64,000 nucleotides of DNA from an uncultured Saccharospirillaceae bacterium (GCA_947503895.1 CANNFT010000009.1:1-64000), one strand, 5' to 3'. Counted from the stretch's first letter, positions 24,986-34,712 are shown. The notes: a model not told the origin generated them from the letters alone. Numbers and translations: made by a program.

Positions 24986-26077
24986 ATGAGGACGTACACC
25001 GCAGTAGACGTGTCACAGTTACCCTTCCCTGGCATTGTTGAAGAGCTGAACTATGAAACCATTTATAACGATATGCGTGAGCAAATGCGCGCACTGCAAC
25101 CTGTCCTGTTCAATGAAGATGGGCAGGCCATTATTAAGGATGCTGAACTATTAAGAGATAACAACGGAGATCAATATTTTCGAGTACCGTTTTCGGGCGA
25201 AGCCAAATTATTAAATTTAGAATTGGAATCCGACCCTTCTGCCCGTCAATTGCAAATCGTGGCTTTTCGTGAAATGTTTTTACGCCAGCGAGTCAATGAA
25301 GCGTGTAAGGGCGTTATGCTGGCGTATGCTAAGGACGCTGACTTAGATCAAATCGGTGCCACCTTTGGGTTAATTCGATTTGTTTTAATTGAAGGTGACA
25401 TGTCTCAAGATATAGAAGAAGTGAAAGAATCCGATGACGATTTTCGACGCCGTATTCAATTAGCGCTTGAAGGCTATTCGACGGCTGGGCCAGAAGGCGC
25501 ATATATTTTCCATACGTTAAATGCGCATGCCGATATAAAAGACGCTGCTGCACAGTCGCCCAGTTTTGTTCACGCAGCATTGCCCGATGAAGTAAAAGAC
25601 CAGTTACCCGCTGGAGCCATCGTGATCATTCCCACTGATTCGGTCAACTTGACCGATCCCATGCCAGGGGATGTCGCCATTACGGTTTTAAGTCACATTG
25701 GTAATGGCACCGCTAATGCGGAGTTATTAAGCACCGTAGATAACAAACTGAATAATGAAGACTTAAGACCCGTGACCGATCACGTTCGCACACGCAGCGC
25801 GGAGATTATCGAATACAGCGTAGATGCCACGATTTATACCTTTGCAGGCCCAGATGCTGAGATCGTGTTAGAAAATGCCGACTTAGAGTGTCGACGCTTT
25901 GTAGAAGCCAACCATAAATTAGGCAGAGACATTACCCTTTCTGGCCTCATGGCAGCACTGCATCAGCCAGGTGTGCAGCGTGTTGAGCTGCCAACGTTTA
26001 ACCCTATTATCTGCGACCGTCATCAAGCAGCCTTTTGTACGGGTATCACCATTACACCAGGAGGCATTGACGAATGA
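24986..26077 (+). CDS. Baseplate assembly protein J (gp47-like)
   Basis: A 363-residue baseplate wedge protein. It matches gpJ: FPGIVEELNYETI, VNEACKGVMLAYAKDADLDQIGATFGL, EGYSTAGPEGAYIFHTLNAH..IKDA, and a proline/glycine-rich C-terminus. It overlaps gene I by four bases (ATGA), the arrangement seen in P2. Confidence 0.93.
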   Translation: MRTYTAVDVSQLPFPGIVEELNYETIYNDMREQMRALQPVLFNEDGQAIIKDAELLRDNNGDQYFRVPFSGEAKLLNLELESDPSARQLQIVAFREMFLRQRVNEACKGVMLAYAKDADLDQIGATFGLIRFVLIEGDMSQDIEEVKESDDDFRRRIQLALEGYSTAGPEGAYIFHTLNAHADIKDAAAQSPSFVHAALPDEVKDQLPAGAIVIIPTDSVNLTDPMPGDVAITVLSHIGNGTANAELLSTVDNKLNNEDLRPVTDHVRTRSAEIIEYSVDATIYTFAGPDAEIVLENADLECRRFVEANHKLGRDITLSGLMAALHQPGVQRVELPTFNPIICDRHQAAFCTGITITPGGIDE

Positions 26078-26706
26078 GTTTATTACCACCGAATTCCACG
26101 CCATTAGAACGGGACCTCGAAACGGTGAGCAGTCGCCTCAGCAATGTGCCTGTCAACATTCGTGACACTTGGAACCCTGATACCTGCCCAGTGGATTTAC
26201 TCCCCTGGTTAGCCTGGTCAATGTCACTCGACAGTTGGAAAAGTTATTGGCCGGAGCACGTTAAACGCGCTCGCATTAAAAATGCGGTTGAGATTCAACG
26301 CAGAAAAGGTACCCGTGGCAGTGTGCGCAAAGTCGTTGAAAGTTTTGGCGCTGAGTTGGAGTTTCAAGAATGGTTCGAACAAACCCCCATGGGAGCACCC
26401 CATTCATTTAACGTTTATTTAAACGTGAATCAATTAGGTGCGCAAACCGCTGAATTTACAACGGACATCGTAAATGAAATCAGCCGTGTTAAATCGGCAC
26501 GCAGTTACTTTGAAGTGCGCCAAGGTGTCACGGCTACTAGTCAGATGGGTATCCAAGGTGGCGTTCGTATCGCAAAGTTTGTTCGAGCCAAAGTTACTGA
26601 CCAACCCGTTATGAGTTACCAAGGTCAATTGGGCCTAGGCGGTGCAGTGCGCTTATTTAAACACCTTCAGATTTTATCCGAGGCTGCTGAACCACTACCC
26701 AGTTAA
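26074..26706 (+). CDS. Tail protein I (baseplate)
   Basis: A 210-residue P2 gpI family protein with the hallmark WNPDTCPVDLLPWLAWSMSLD.W...WP...KR..I and the Arg-rich KGTRGSVRKVVESFGA. It follows J with a four-base overlap. Acts in the baseplate wedge and fibre attachment. Confidence 0.92.
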   Translation: MSLLPPNSTPLERDLETVSSRLSNVPVNIRDTWNPDTCPVDLLPWLAWSMSLDSWKSYWPEHVKRARIKNAVEIQRRKGTRGSVRKVVESFGAELEFQEWFEQTPMGAPHSFNVYLNVNQLGAQTAEFTTDIVNEISRVKSARSYFEVRQGVTATSQMGIQGGVRIAKFVRAKVTDQPVMSYQGQLGLGGAVRLFKHLQILSEAAEPLPS

Positions 26707-26790
26707 GTCGAAAAATTACTCAAATAAATGACCGTAATCATTTAAAGCATTTATTCATCATTAAACATAACGAACACAAGGCGATTATTC

Positions 26791-28368
26791 ATGTTTCTAA
26801 ATATCAAATTCACAAACGCAGGCATAGCGGCTTTGGTGAACCCTGACAATGTCGGTACCAGCGCACTGAACATTACGCAAATTGAATTGGGTACAGAGTC
26901 TTATGACCCAACAGGTGACGAAACCGAATTACGTTCGTTGATTAAAACACTTGATACATTTGGCGGTGAAACCGTTGCTAACAATACCATTCATGTATCC
27001 ATTCGAGATGACAGCGACGACAGCTATCAATTAGGTGAAATCGGTCTGCGCACCGAAGATGGTGTTCTGTTCGGTATTATCAGCAGCTCTGAATTAAGTC
27101 CGATTACACAAAAAGGCACATACGATATTTTATTGCTGACTGCTGACAACATTATTACCGAGCTGGATATTAGTAATGTCACCTTTGGCAATTCGGACTT
27201 TATGTATCCCGATGCTTCGACGACGAGCAAAGGTATTGTGCAATTAACTAATGATCCTGGGGCCGATAACGAAACTCAAGCCGTCACACCAAAAGCCATG
27301 AAATCGGCTATTGAGGGGCATTCGAATACACCAGAACAATTGCCCGCTGCCACGACCGTCAAACAAGGTGCGGTTGTATTAGAGGATGTAATAAACGACA
27401 GCCAATCTAAAGCGGCCACACCAAAAGCTGTTAAGCAAGCTATATTGAATCATTCACACACACCAGAGCAGTTACCTGCTGCTACGACCGAAGAACAAGG
27501 GGCAGTTAAGTTATCACATGACATTGACAGTGGAAGTGAATCGACAGCTGCAACGTCCAAAGCCCTCAGAAATTTGGGGGACACCAAAGCGCCTCTTAAT
27601 CCAGGTAAGAACAACGGATCACAGTATTCCATTGGAAAACTTTCGCTTTGCTCTATTTTCTTTCCATTAGAATTAGACTTTAACTTTCAAAATAGTGCCG
27701 TGACCTTTGATGGTGAAAATATCGTAACAATTGGTCATGAAGCTTTTTCAGGTTATTCATATTTTGTAATTTATTATCAACGCTCCTCTCAATACCGATT
27801 AAAAGTACGCTTGAACTCTCTAACCCAAATTGATGATAACAACATGATGATAGGGAGAGCTAAAATAGTTTATGACTCAGCATCGAATAAGTTAATCATG
27901 CTTATGTCCCCGGAAAATAACTCGCACTTACAGTACAAATTACTATTTGACTACGAAATGTTACTTGCGGGCGAATTAGCTTACGAACAAGAGACCTTTA
28001 CTATTGCGAGTGATTCAGTGTCTGGTATTTGTGTCGATCGAAATGGCGACTTGCTGATCAAGAAAAGCTCGGACAATAATATTATTAGGATGGACCAATT
28101 AACCACGACAATAAAGAATGAAATTTCTCTGTCATCTGGCTTTGATGGCGGAGAAGCGATTGCTATGTGTAACGATAAAATCATGGTCACGAAAAAAGAT
28201 TGGGAATCCGTTTATCTATTTGATGAAAACGACATTAACAATCCGCAGAGATTTAGAACCACGGAAAATATGAATGACATCACGTTTGACGGTGCCAGCA
28301 TTATTGGTATTGACTTAGCTGGGAAAGGTTATATTTCTCTACCTTCTCCGGTCGCTATAGAAATTTAA
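26791..28368 (+). CDS. Tail fibre / receptor-binding protein
   Basis: A 525-residue fibre. The N-terminal 140 residues match the phage tail-collar fibre family (FTNAGIAALVNPDN..., which attaches to the baseplate). Residues about 150-270 hold two or three near-repeats of a PEQLPAATT..QGAV.L.....D..S.AATPKA block. The C-terminal 250 residues are beta-rich with repeating YD..SNKLIML and DG..I-type blades, possibly a propeller, and should bind the receptor. No tail-fibre chaperone gene follows and no invertase region is visible, unlike Mu. Confidence 0.85.
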   Translation: MFLNIKFTNAGIAALVNPDNVGTSALNITQIELGTESYDPTGDETELRSLIKTLDTFGGETVANNTIHVSIRDDSDDSYQLGEIGLRTEDGVLFGIISSSELSPITQKGTYDILLLTADNIITELDISNVTFGNSDFMYPDASTTSKGIVQLTNDPGADNETQAVTPKAMKSAIEGHSNTPEQLPAATTVKQGAVVLEDVINDSQSKAATPKAVKQAILNHSHTPEQLPAATTEEQGAVKLSHDIDSGSESTAATSKALRNLGDTKAPLNPGKNNGSQYSIGKLSLCSIFFPLELDFNFQNSAVTFDGENIVTIGHEAFSGYSYFVIYYQRSSQYRLKVRLNSLTQIDDNNMMIGRAKIVYDSASNKLIMLMSPENNSHLQYKLLFDYEMLLAGELAYEQETFTIASDSVSGICVDRNGDLLIKKSSDNNIIRMDQLTTTIKNEISLSSGFDGGEAIAMCNDKIMVTKKDWESVYLFDENDINNPQRFRTTENMNDITFDGASIIGIDLAGKGYISLPSPVAIEI

Positions 28369-28407
28369 AGAAACGAGTTTAAACCCACCTTTAAAAAGGA
28401 TTTAACC

Positions 28408-29613
28408 ATGAGCGCATTCTTGCACGGTGTTGAAGTCATTGAATTAGACAATGGTATTCGCCCCATTAAAACCATTCGATCTTCCGTGATCGGACTTATT
28501 GGCACGGCACCCGATGCGGATGCAGTTGCCTTTCCCTTAAACACACCCGTCATGATCGCAGGTTCTCGAATTGAAGCCGCCAAGCTGGATACAACGGGTG
28601 ATCAGTTGGGCACTTTGCCTGCCGCCATTGATGGCATTTTTGATAATGCAGGCGCGTTAGTCGTTGTGATTCGTGTTGAAGAAGGAGCAGATAACGATGC
28701 CACCATTTCAAACATTATTGGCGGCGTAGACACCGATACCGAAATGCGTACAGGTGTTCATGCATTCTTAGATGCACAGAGTACCGTGGCACTGACGCCT
28801 AAGATTCTCATCGCCCCTGGCTTCTCCGGTGTGGTGACGCGAAATGCAAATGTAATTGAAGGCGCACCCGTTGCAACGGAGTTATCGGGCATTGCAGATA
28901 AACTACGGGCCGTCGCTATTATTGAAGGCCCGAACACTACCGATGAAGACGCCAAAACGTTTAGGGGTTTATTTGATAGCCGACGCTTTTACATCGTTGA
29001 TCCCGCCGTCAAAGTGTGGGACACCATGGCCAATGCCAACGCGGTTGAAGCCAACAGCGCACGCATTGCGGGCTTAATGGTGAAAAACGATGCTGAGCGT
29101 GGCTACCATGTATCGCCGTCTAACCGAGAAGTGAAAGGCATTACGGGTACCGCACGCGGTATTGATTTCACGTTAGGCGATAATACCAGTCGTGCCAACC
29201 TACTCAACGAAAACCACGTTAACACCATCATCAATGAAAGCGGCTATAAATTGTGGGGCAACCGCTCTTGTTCTTCCGATGCCAAGTGGCACTTTATAAA
29301 TCATGTTCGTTTAAATGACATGGTGCTCGAAGCGCTATTGCAATCCCACTTATGGGCCGTCGATAAAAACATCACTCGTAATTACGTCGAAGAAGTCACC
29401 GGTGGCGTAAATGCGTTTTTCCGCAAACTAGAAGGCGACGGTGTTATCAGTGGTGGTTCATGCTGGGCCGATCCTGAAATGAATACTGCTGTCACCATGG
29501 ATGCGGGCCAAGTGTATTTTGACTTTGACTATGGTCGTTATGGTGTGGCTGAACGAGTAACGTTTAGAGCCGCCGTTAATAATGATTATACCGTCGCCGC
29601 CGTATTTGGTTAA
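28408..29613 (+). CDS. Tail sheath protein (P2 FI-like)
   Basis: A 401-residue contractile sheath subunit. Typical features are FLHGVEVIELDNG.RPI.TI.SSVIGLIGTAPDA near the start, the internal GLFDSRRFYIVDP block, and the C-terminal WADPEMNT...GQVYFDFDYG..GVAERVTFR.A. Tail tube, E/E' and tape measure genes follow in the P2 order. Confidence 0.95.
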   Translation: MSAFLHGVEVIELDNGIRPIKTIRSSVIGLIGTAPDADAVAFPLNTPVMIAGSRIEAAKLDTTGDQLGTLPAAIDGIFDNAGALVVVIRVEEGADNDATISNIIGGVDTDTEMRTGVHAFLDAQSTVALTPKILIAPGFSGVVTRNANVIEGAPVATELSGIADKLRAVAIIEGPNTTDEDAKTFRGLFDSRRFYIVDPAVKVWDTMANANAVEANSARIAGLMVKNDAERGYHVSPSNREVKGITGTARGIDFTLGDNTSRANLLNENHVNTIINESGYKLWGNRSCSSDAKWHFINHVRLNDMVLEALLQSHLWAVDKNITRNYVEEVTGGVNAFFRKLEGDGVISGGSCWADPEMNTAVTMDAGQVYFDFDYGRYGVAERVTFRAAVNNDYTVAAVFG

Positions 29614-29676
29614 ACGTTTAGGCTTCAATCTGCTCATTCATTAATTCGATTAAACACTGATAACGGGAGAGCCATC

Positions 29677-30189
29677 ATGGCGACCAAAAAAAATGAAATC
29701 ATACGTGGGATGAATCTATTTTCGGACGGACATGGTTATGCACACATGCTCGAAGAAGTCACGCTCCCTGTCATTAAAATAAAAACCGAAGAAGTCCGAT
29801 TGGGTGGCATGGACTCCCCCATGGACATGGATGTGGGCATGGAAAAGCTCACGCTTTCTTACACGCTTGCAGGCTTCGACCCTGATACGCAAAAACAAAT
29901 TGGTTTGCTGGAAGGCCAATCTGTTCGTCAAACCTTGAAGGGCGCAACGGAAGATCGTGACGGTACGGTTCACTCAGAAGAAATTGGGCTAATCGGTAAA
30001 GTCACGGAAATTGATTCCGGCTCATGGAAGCCAGGGGAAAAAGTACAAATGAAAGTGACGATCTCGTTAACCTATTACAGCCGTGATCGTGATGGCGAGC
30101 GTCTGCATGAAATCGACGTCGAAAATATGAAGCGCATCATTAATGGAAAGGATCAGTTAGAGTCTGTGCGCAAGGCTATAGGCTTTTAA
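29677..30189 (+). CDS. Major tail tube protein (P2 FII-like)
   Basis: A 170-residue tube protein with the FII family start (IRGMNLFSDGHGYAHMLEEVTLP) and VEMKVTISLTYYSR-like C-terminal strands. Together with the sheath it forms the contractile tail. ATG 29677 has GGGAGAGCCATC upstream. Confidence 0.94.
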   Translation: MATKKNEIIRGMNLFSDGHGYAHMLEEVTLPVIKIKTEEVRLGGMDSPMDMDVGMEKLTLSYTLAGFDPDTQKQIGLLEGQSVRQTLKGATEDRDGTVHSEEIGLIGKVTEIDSGSWKPGEKVQMKVTISLTYYSRDRDGERLHEIDVENMKRIINGKDQLESVRKAIGF

Positions 30190-30243
30190 TCTGTTTTCAA
30201 TTACGCATCCAACTGACTATTTTTTAATACTAAAGGACAGACC

Positions 30244-30531
30244 ATGAGCAATATCAATACATCAGAAATCTATAAACTGATCGTTCCCATTAAAGTGGGA
30301 GAAACAGAAATAACACAATTAACCCTCAATAAGCCCAATACTGGGCAATTGCGAGGCTGCAAATTAGTGGATGTATTGCAAATGGACGTGGACGCTCATG
30401 CGATTCTGATACCACGAATATGTAATGAACTGTCCAGCTCCCAATTGTTTATGAAATTGGATACATCAGATGTTGTCGTGGTCATGAGCAAGGTCGTCGG
30501 TTTTTTCACACCAGCAGTTCCGGCTGCCTAA
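30244..30531 (+). CDS. Tail assembly protein E
   Basis: A 95-residue P2 gpE family protein (tail assembly chaperone). It contains the slippery heptamer T-TTT-TTC at 30501-30507 near its end, which allows a -1 shift into the E' frame. Non-shifted product ends at 30531. It precedes the tape-measure gene, as expected for a G/GT-type chaperone pair. Confidence 0.92.
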   Translation: MSNINTSEIYKLIVPIKVGETEITQLTLNKPNTGQLRGCKLVDVLQMDVDAHAILIPRICNELSSSQLFMKLDTSDVVVVMSKVVGFFTPAVPAA

Positions 30532-30692
30532 TTGAAAACATCGAAGACGCCATGGCAGACATAGCGGCTGTGTTTCATTGGCCGTTGTCTGAGTTGAATG
30601 CGATTCCGTTTGATGAATTAGCGGACTGGCATCAGCGCGCCGTTGACCGAAGTATTACCCCCGTAGCATTTGCTCAACCGAATAACGAATAA
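30244..30692 (+). CDS. E/E' frameshift product (tail assembly chaperone extension)
   Basis: After a -1 shift at T-TTT-TTC (30501-30507) the frame stays open for 61 more codons to TAA at 30690. The added part reads CLIENIEDAMADIAAVFHWPLSELNA..., including LADWHQRAV, the known E' signature in P2-like phages. P2 uses the same type of shift in the same position to make E+E'. Confidence 0.85.
30501..30507 (+). promoter_or_regulatory. Programmed -1 frameshift site
   Basis: TTTTTTC is a canonical heptamer in the zero frame (GGT TTT TTC). A conserved E' frame opens directly in the -1 frame. No pseudoknot was modelled. Confidence 0.8.
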
Positions 30693-30734
30693 CGAATAAA
30701 CAGAACGCAATTAACCTATAAACAAGAGTGCATT

Positions 30735-32912
30735 ATGAGTGAACTGAATATTCAATTTATCGCAAATTTTGTCGATAACCTCACAGGCCCCAGCCGTCGA
30801 GTGTTGAATCAGTTTGGCAATTCCATGATGCGCTCTCGTCGATCATTAGATTCATCATTGCAGCGTGCCGCTAACTTATCACTCGTTGGTGCCGAAGCAT
30901 CCCGCATGGGCCGCAGCATTGCGCAATCATTAAAAGCGCCCATTGAAGCCGCCGCCAACTTTGAAGAAGCCATGAGCGCGGTAAAGGCGATTACTGGCGC
31001 GAATCAATCTGAATTCCAATCATTAATTAATACTGCGCGAAACTTAGGTGAAACAACCAGTTTTTCGGCGTCTGAAGCCGCCGCCGGAATGCGCTACTTA
31101 GGTATGGCAGGTTTTGAAACCCATAACATTATTCAATCCATGCCTGGCGTGTTGAACTTAGCCAAGGCAGGCGCGCTGGATTTAGGACGAGCTGCCGATA
31201 TAAGTTCAGATATTTTGACGGGCTTTGGGTTAACCGCAAATGATATGGGGCGCGTGGGTGACGTACTGGCGAAAACCTTTACCAGTTCCAATACCACATT
31301 AGAAATGCTCGGCGAAACCATGAAATACGTTGGCCCACTCGCCAAAACCGCAGGCGTCGATATAGAAACCATCGCGGCCATGACAGGATTATTAGGGAAC
31401 GCGGGTATTAAAGGTTCACAAGCGGGCACAACGCTTCGAGCCATGCTGACTCGATTGACGGCTCCATCCAATACGGCGAAAAAATCATTACGCTCGTTAG
31501 GTGTTGAAGTCGAAAACATGGACGGGAATATGCGGCACCCGCTCGACATTATTGAAGACTTACAAACGGGCTTGGATGGGTTAGGCAATGTTGAACAAAT
31601 GGCGTTGCTCAAAGATATTTTTGGTGAAGAGCCAGCATCTGGTGTGGCTGAACTGATTATCAGTCAAGGTCGGGACGCCATCGAAACCTATCAAAAACGA
31701 TTGTATGCCGCGAATGGTACCAGCGCCCGAATTGCAAAAGAGATGGGTGACAACGCGAAAGGCGGCATCAAAGAATATCAAAGTGCGATAGAAAGCCTCA
31801 ATATCACGATCGGTGATAAGTTATTACCGACTATTACACCACTCATAAGAGACATTACCGATTTAGTCAGGCAGCTGACAAGCTGGGCAGCGGCCAACCC
31901 TGAGCTGGTCAGAACCATTGCTATGGCCACCGCAGGCTTAGCCGCGTTGTTACTGGTCGTTGGCCCCATTGCGAGTATTCTCTCAGGCGTGATTACCGCA
32001 TTCGCTATTTTAAAATATTCCGCCAGTGTGTTGATGGCTATGGGGTTGTTACCGCTAAAGCTGGCCTTCTCTGCTGTGATCGGTGTGGTGAAAGCACTGG
32101 GCATAGCACTGCTGACCAATCCGATTGGTTTAGCGATTACAGCCATTGCTGTTGGTGCCGCTTTAATTATTGCCAACTGGGATACCGTCAAAACCTTTTT
32201 TATTGGCCTTTGGGAAGGCATTAAATCGCTATTTAATGACGGCATAAACTGGATTAACAAATTAATGAATGATCCAGTCGGTACCTTATTAGAAAGCTGG
32301 GGCGGCCTGAAAACATTTTACAGTGGGCTATGGTCGACTATTGGTAACATCACCATGACGGTATTTAATCGCATTGCAGATTTAGTGACCGACCCCATTG
32401 GCACCTTAAAAAAGGACTGGAGTATTGTCATCGACTTTTTTAAGAATATATGGGGGAACGTAAAATCGCTCTTTAATGATGCCGTCGGTTGGATGACGGA
32501 AATGGTGACCCAGCCGATTCAAACACTTAAAGAAACATTTGGTAGCGCTTGGGATTGGATCACTAAAACAATTGAAGGCCCCTCGACAGATATACAAGTT
32601 GCTAAGCAAACACTCACAGAATTAAATGTAAACACCAGCGCGCTTCCGGAGCATATCAATCAAGGTGTTCCACTGAGCAATGGCCCATCTGTGGTTATCG
32701 CACCATCAGCAAAGCTACCAAAAACAACCCAGCAATCTATGTCGTCCGTCAGTACGACAAAATCCAATAACGAAAAAAATATTAACATCAAGATGAACGT
32801 CAACATAAAATCCGACGCAGCGAGCATCAATGAAAACAAACTGTCCCAGCTTATCAGCGAGAAGGTAGAAGTGGTGGTCAGTGAATATTTCGGCAGAGGT
32901 GAAACCGTATGA
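30735..32912 (+). CDS. Tail tape measure protein (P2 gpT-like)
   Basis: At 725 residues, this protein sets tail length. Residues about 60-350 are the TIGR01760-type core (FEEAMSAVKAITGA, TARNLGETTSFSASEAAAGMRYLGMAGF, GNAGIKGSQAGTTLRAMLTRL). Two or three hydrophobic segments around 395-480 and W-rich repeats (D.V...F..LWE.IKSLFNDGI) follow. The gene overlaps gpU by four bases. Confidence 0.94.
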   Translation: MSELNIQFIANFVDNLTGPSRRVLNQFGNSMMRSRRSLDSSLQRAANLSLVGAEASRMGRSIAQSLKAPIEAAANFEEAMSAVKAITGANQSEFQSLINTARNLGETTSFSASEAAAGMRYLGMAGFETHNIIQSMPGVLNLAKAGALDLGRAADISSDILTGFGLTANDMGRVGDVLAKTFTSSNTTLEMLGETMKYVGPLAKTAGVDIETIAAMTGLLGNAGIKGSQAGTTLRAMLTRLTAPSNTAKKSLRSLGVEVENMDGNMRHPLDIIEDLQTGLDGLGNVEQMALLKDIFGEEPASGVAELIISQGRDAIETYQKRLYAANGTSARIAKEMGDNAKGGIKEYQSAIESLNITIGDKLLPTITPLIRDITDLVRQLTSWAAANPELVRTIAMATAGLAALLLVVGPIASILSGVITAFAILKYSASVLMAMGLLPLKLAFSAVIGVVKALGIALLTNPIGLAITAIAVGAALIIANWDTVKTFFIGLWEGIKSLFNDGINWINKLMNDPVGTLLESWGGLKTFYSGLWSTIGNITMTVFNRIADLVTDPIGTLKKDWSIVIDFFKNIWGNVKSLFNDAVGWMTEMVTQPIQTLKETFGSAWDWITKTIEGPSTDIQVAKQTLTELNVNTSALPEHINQGVPLSNGPSVVIAPSAKLPKTTQQSMSSVSTTKSNNEKNINIKMNVNIKSDAASINENKLSQLISEKVEVVVSEYFGRGETV

Positions 32913-33409
32913 GCGACGTCGCCAATACATTAAGTGAAATATCTAAGGTCGCTCAGGGTGCCGTTGCATTGGTTCAACAGCTACAAAACAGCGCACGCAT
33001 CATGTATATGCTGGGGCCATTTATGTTTAGTCGTGACACAGCTTCACCGCAATCTATCGAGCGCACATCAGAATACTCATGGACACAACAAAGCCGCCTT
33101 GGCCGTGACAGTGCCAGTCAGTTTACAGGCATCACCAATGACACCTTTGATATTGAAGGGGTTATTTACCCTGAATACAAAGGCGGCATCGAACAAATTA
33201 CATTAATGCGAATACTCGCGGAGCAAGGTGAGCCGCTTATGTTTGTTTCGGGTACTGGAGTGGTTCATGGCAATTACTGCATATTAAGCGTGGAAGAAAC
33301 CGCACAGCATTTAGCGCCCAATGGCTCCCCAAGAAAATTGGAATTCACGCTGTCATTACAAAAGTACGGCGCGGATGACGAAGACGGTTTATTGGGTTCA
33401 CTGTTTTAA
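32909..33409 (+). CDS. Tail protein U
   Basis: A 166-residue P2 gpU family tail terminator. It has the MYMLGPFMF.RDTASPQSIERTSEY.W..Q.RLGR.. opening and RKLEFTLSLQKYG end. ATG overlaps the tape measure stop (ATGA). Confidence 0.92.
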   Translation: MSDVANTLSEISKVAQGAVALVQQLQNSARIMYMLGPFMFSRDTASPQSIERTSEYSWTQQSRLGRDSASQFTGITNDTFDIEGVIYPEYKGGIEQITLMRILAEQGEPLMFVSGTGVVHGNYCILSVEETAQHLAPNGSPRKLEFTLSLQKYGADDEDGLLGSLF

Positions 33410-33422
33410 AAAAGGCTAACTC

Positions 33423-33656
33423 ATGACAACAACAAACATGACAAGCGACATACGGTACCGTGCTAGCGACGGTGAAACCCTAGATCAAATATGCTTTGCG
33501 CACTATGGCAAAACGCAAGGCATCGTTGAAAAGGTTTTAGACGCGAATACAGGACTGGCAGATTTAGGGCCGATCCTCATAGCTGGCACACTTATTACGT
33601 TGCCTGCTATTCGCACCATTGAACCGAGTGCTGTCAAAACAGGTTTATGGGAATAA
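33423..33656 (+). CDS. Tail protein X (LysM-like)
   Basis: A 77-residue P2 gpX family protein. R.SDGETLDQICFAHYG.T....E.VL.AN.GLA..GPIL..GT.I.LP is a LysM-like fold that binds the baseplate or cell wall. Sits between U and D as in most P2-type tails outside P2 itself. Confidence 0.92.
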   Translation: MTTTNMTSDIRYRASDGETLDQICFAHYGKTQGIVEKVLDANTGLADLGPILIAGTLITLPAIRTIEPSAVKTGLWE

Positions 33657-33678
33657 TGCAAAAAATAGAGCTAACGAT

Positions 33679-34659
33679 ATGAAACCTATTTTTGAAATTA
33701 GTTGTGATGACCCTTTTTTACAAGGCCAAATTGATGACCGTTTAATAGAAGCACGGTTTTTAGATCGTCCCGGTCTGATTTCAGATACATTAGAAATTCA
33801 ATTAGATGATCGTGATGGTAAGACTTTAAACCCAGAACATGGCCAGACGCTCAAATTATTAATTGGCTATGAAGAAACTGCATTAAGTGAGCGTGGCGCG
33901 TACATTATTGATCGCACGGAATTTAAAGGCCCACCGGATACCATGACCATTTTTGCTTCGGCATTAAATTTTAGAGACGCCATGGCCAGTGAAAAAAGCA
34001 GACGCTGGGATCAAACCACATTGGGCAACGTTGTTCGATCTATTGCCAGTGAGCATGGTTACACGCCTGTCATCGACACAACCTTTGAAAGTATCGCCAT
34101 TGAGTATCTGCTACAACGGAATGAATCAGACATTCGCTTTCTTTCTGATTTAGCAGACCGTTACGGCGCATTGTTTAAAGCACTAGGGCAAGCCATCGTT
34201 TTTATTGCACGCGGCAGTAATCGAAACGCTTTGATCAAACAACAGCTTGGCAGCACCACATTAAATAAAAACCAAGTCACAACCTATAAAGTCGGCCGAG
34301 AAGACACCAGCCGCTACACAGGTGTAAAAGCTAATTGGAATGATTTTCAAACAGCTAGTGGAAATACAGAATCTGTAATAGCGGGCAATGAAGATAAGAT
34401 TTACATATTAAAAGAAACCTACGGCAATGCAGAGCAAGCCCAAGCCGCTGCACAAGCCAAACTGGATGTGTTAATCCGAAAGTCAGCTGACGTATCCATC
34501 ACCTTACCAGGGCATCCAAATTTAACCTGCGAAGGTGAATTGATACTGGAAGGCTTTCGAGATCGAGTGGACGACACTTACGTTATTACTGAAGTTAAAC
34601 ACTCACTCAATAAAATGAATGGCTATCAAAGTCATGTGAAAGCTGAATTGGCTAGCTGA
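33679..34659 (+). CDS. Late control protein D (P2 gpD-like, baseplate hub)
   Basis: A 326-residue baseplate hub protein (GPD family, homologous to gp27 of T4). It has IDDRLIEARF.DRPGL.SDTLEIQLDDRDG and AYIIDRTEFKGPPD, and the RNESDIRFL..LA..YGA..K block. It is the last P2-type tail gene and the last clear phage gene of the prophage. ATG 33679 is preferred over an in-frame start at 33619 that overlaps gpX. Confidence 0.92.
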   Translation: MKPIFEISCDDPFLQGQIDDRLIEARFLDRPGLISDTLEIQLDDRDGKTLNPEHGQTLKLLIGYEETALSERGAYIIDRTEFKGPPDTMTIFASALNFRDAMASEKSRRWDQTTLGNVVRSIASEHGYTPVIDTTFESIAIEYLLQRNESDIRFLSDLADRYGALFKALGQAIVFIARGSNRNALIKQQLGSTTLNKNQVTTYKVGREDTSRYTGVKANWNDFQTASGNTESVIAGNEDKIYILKETYGNAEQAQAAAQAKLDVLIRKSADVSITLPGHPNLTCEGELILEGFRDRVDDTYVITEVKHSLNKMNGYQSHVKAELAS

Positions 34660-34712
34660 GGATAGACACTAGCCTTAGAAACTGCTGCACGCAGCGACTG
34701 ATCATTAACATT

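Larger units (their letters stand above)
1130..34712 (+). mobile_element. Transposable (Mu-like) prophage with a P2-like tail
   Basis: The gene order is repressor (leftward), ner, MuA, MuB, early genes, GemA, Mor, lysis, gp25-gp30 homologues, protease/scaffold, capsid, gp36/gp31/gp37 homologues, then P2-type V-W-J-I-fibre-FI-FII-E-T-U-X-D. All essential modules I would expect are open. Ends are approximate: the left end is placed by the repeat cluster near 1140, and the right end between the last tail gene (stop at 34659) and the leftward gene ending at 34713. I saw no convincing right-end repeat, so the right boundary is weak. Confidence 0.8.

Noticed and set aside
26791-28368. Possible Mu-style invertible fibre segment (Gin/G region)
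   Set aside because: No invertase gene, no inverted repeats and no second partial fibre gene were found.
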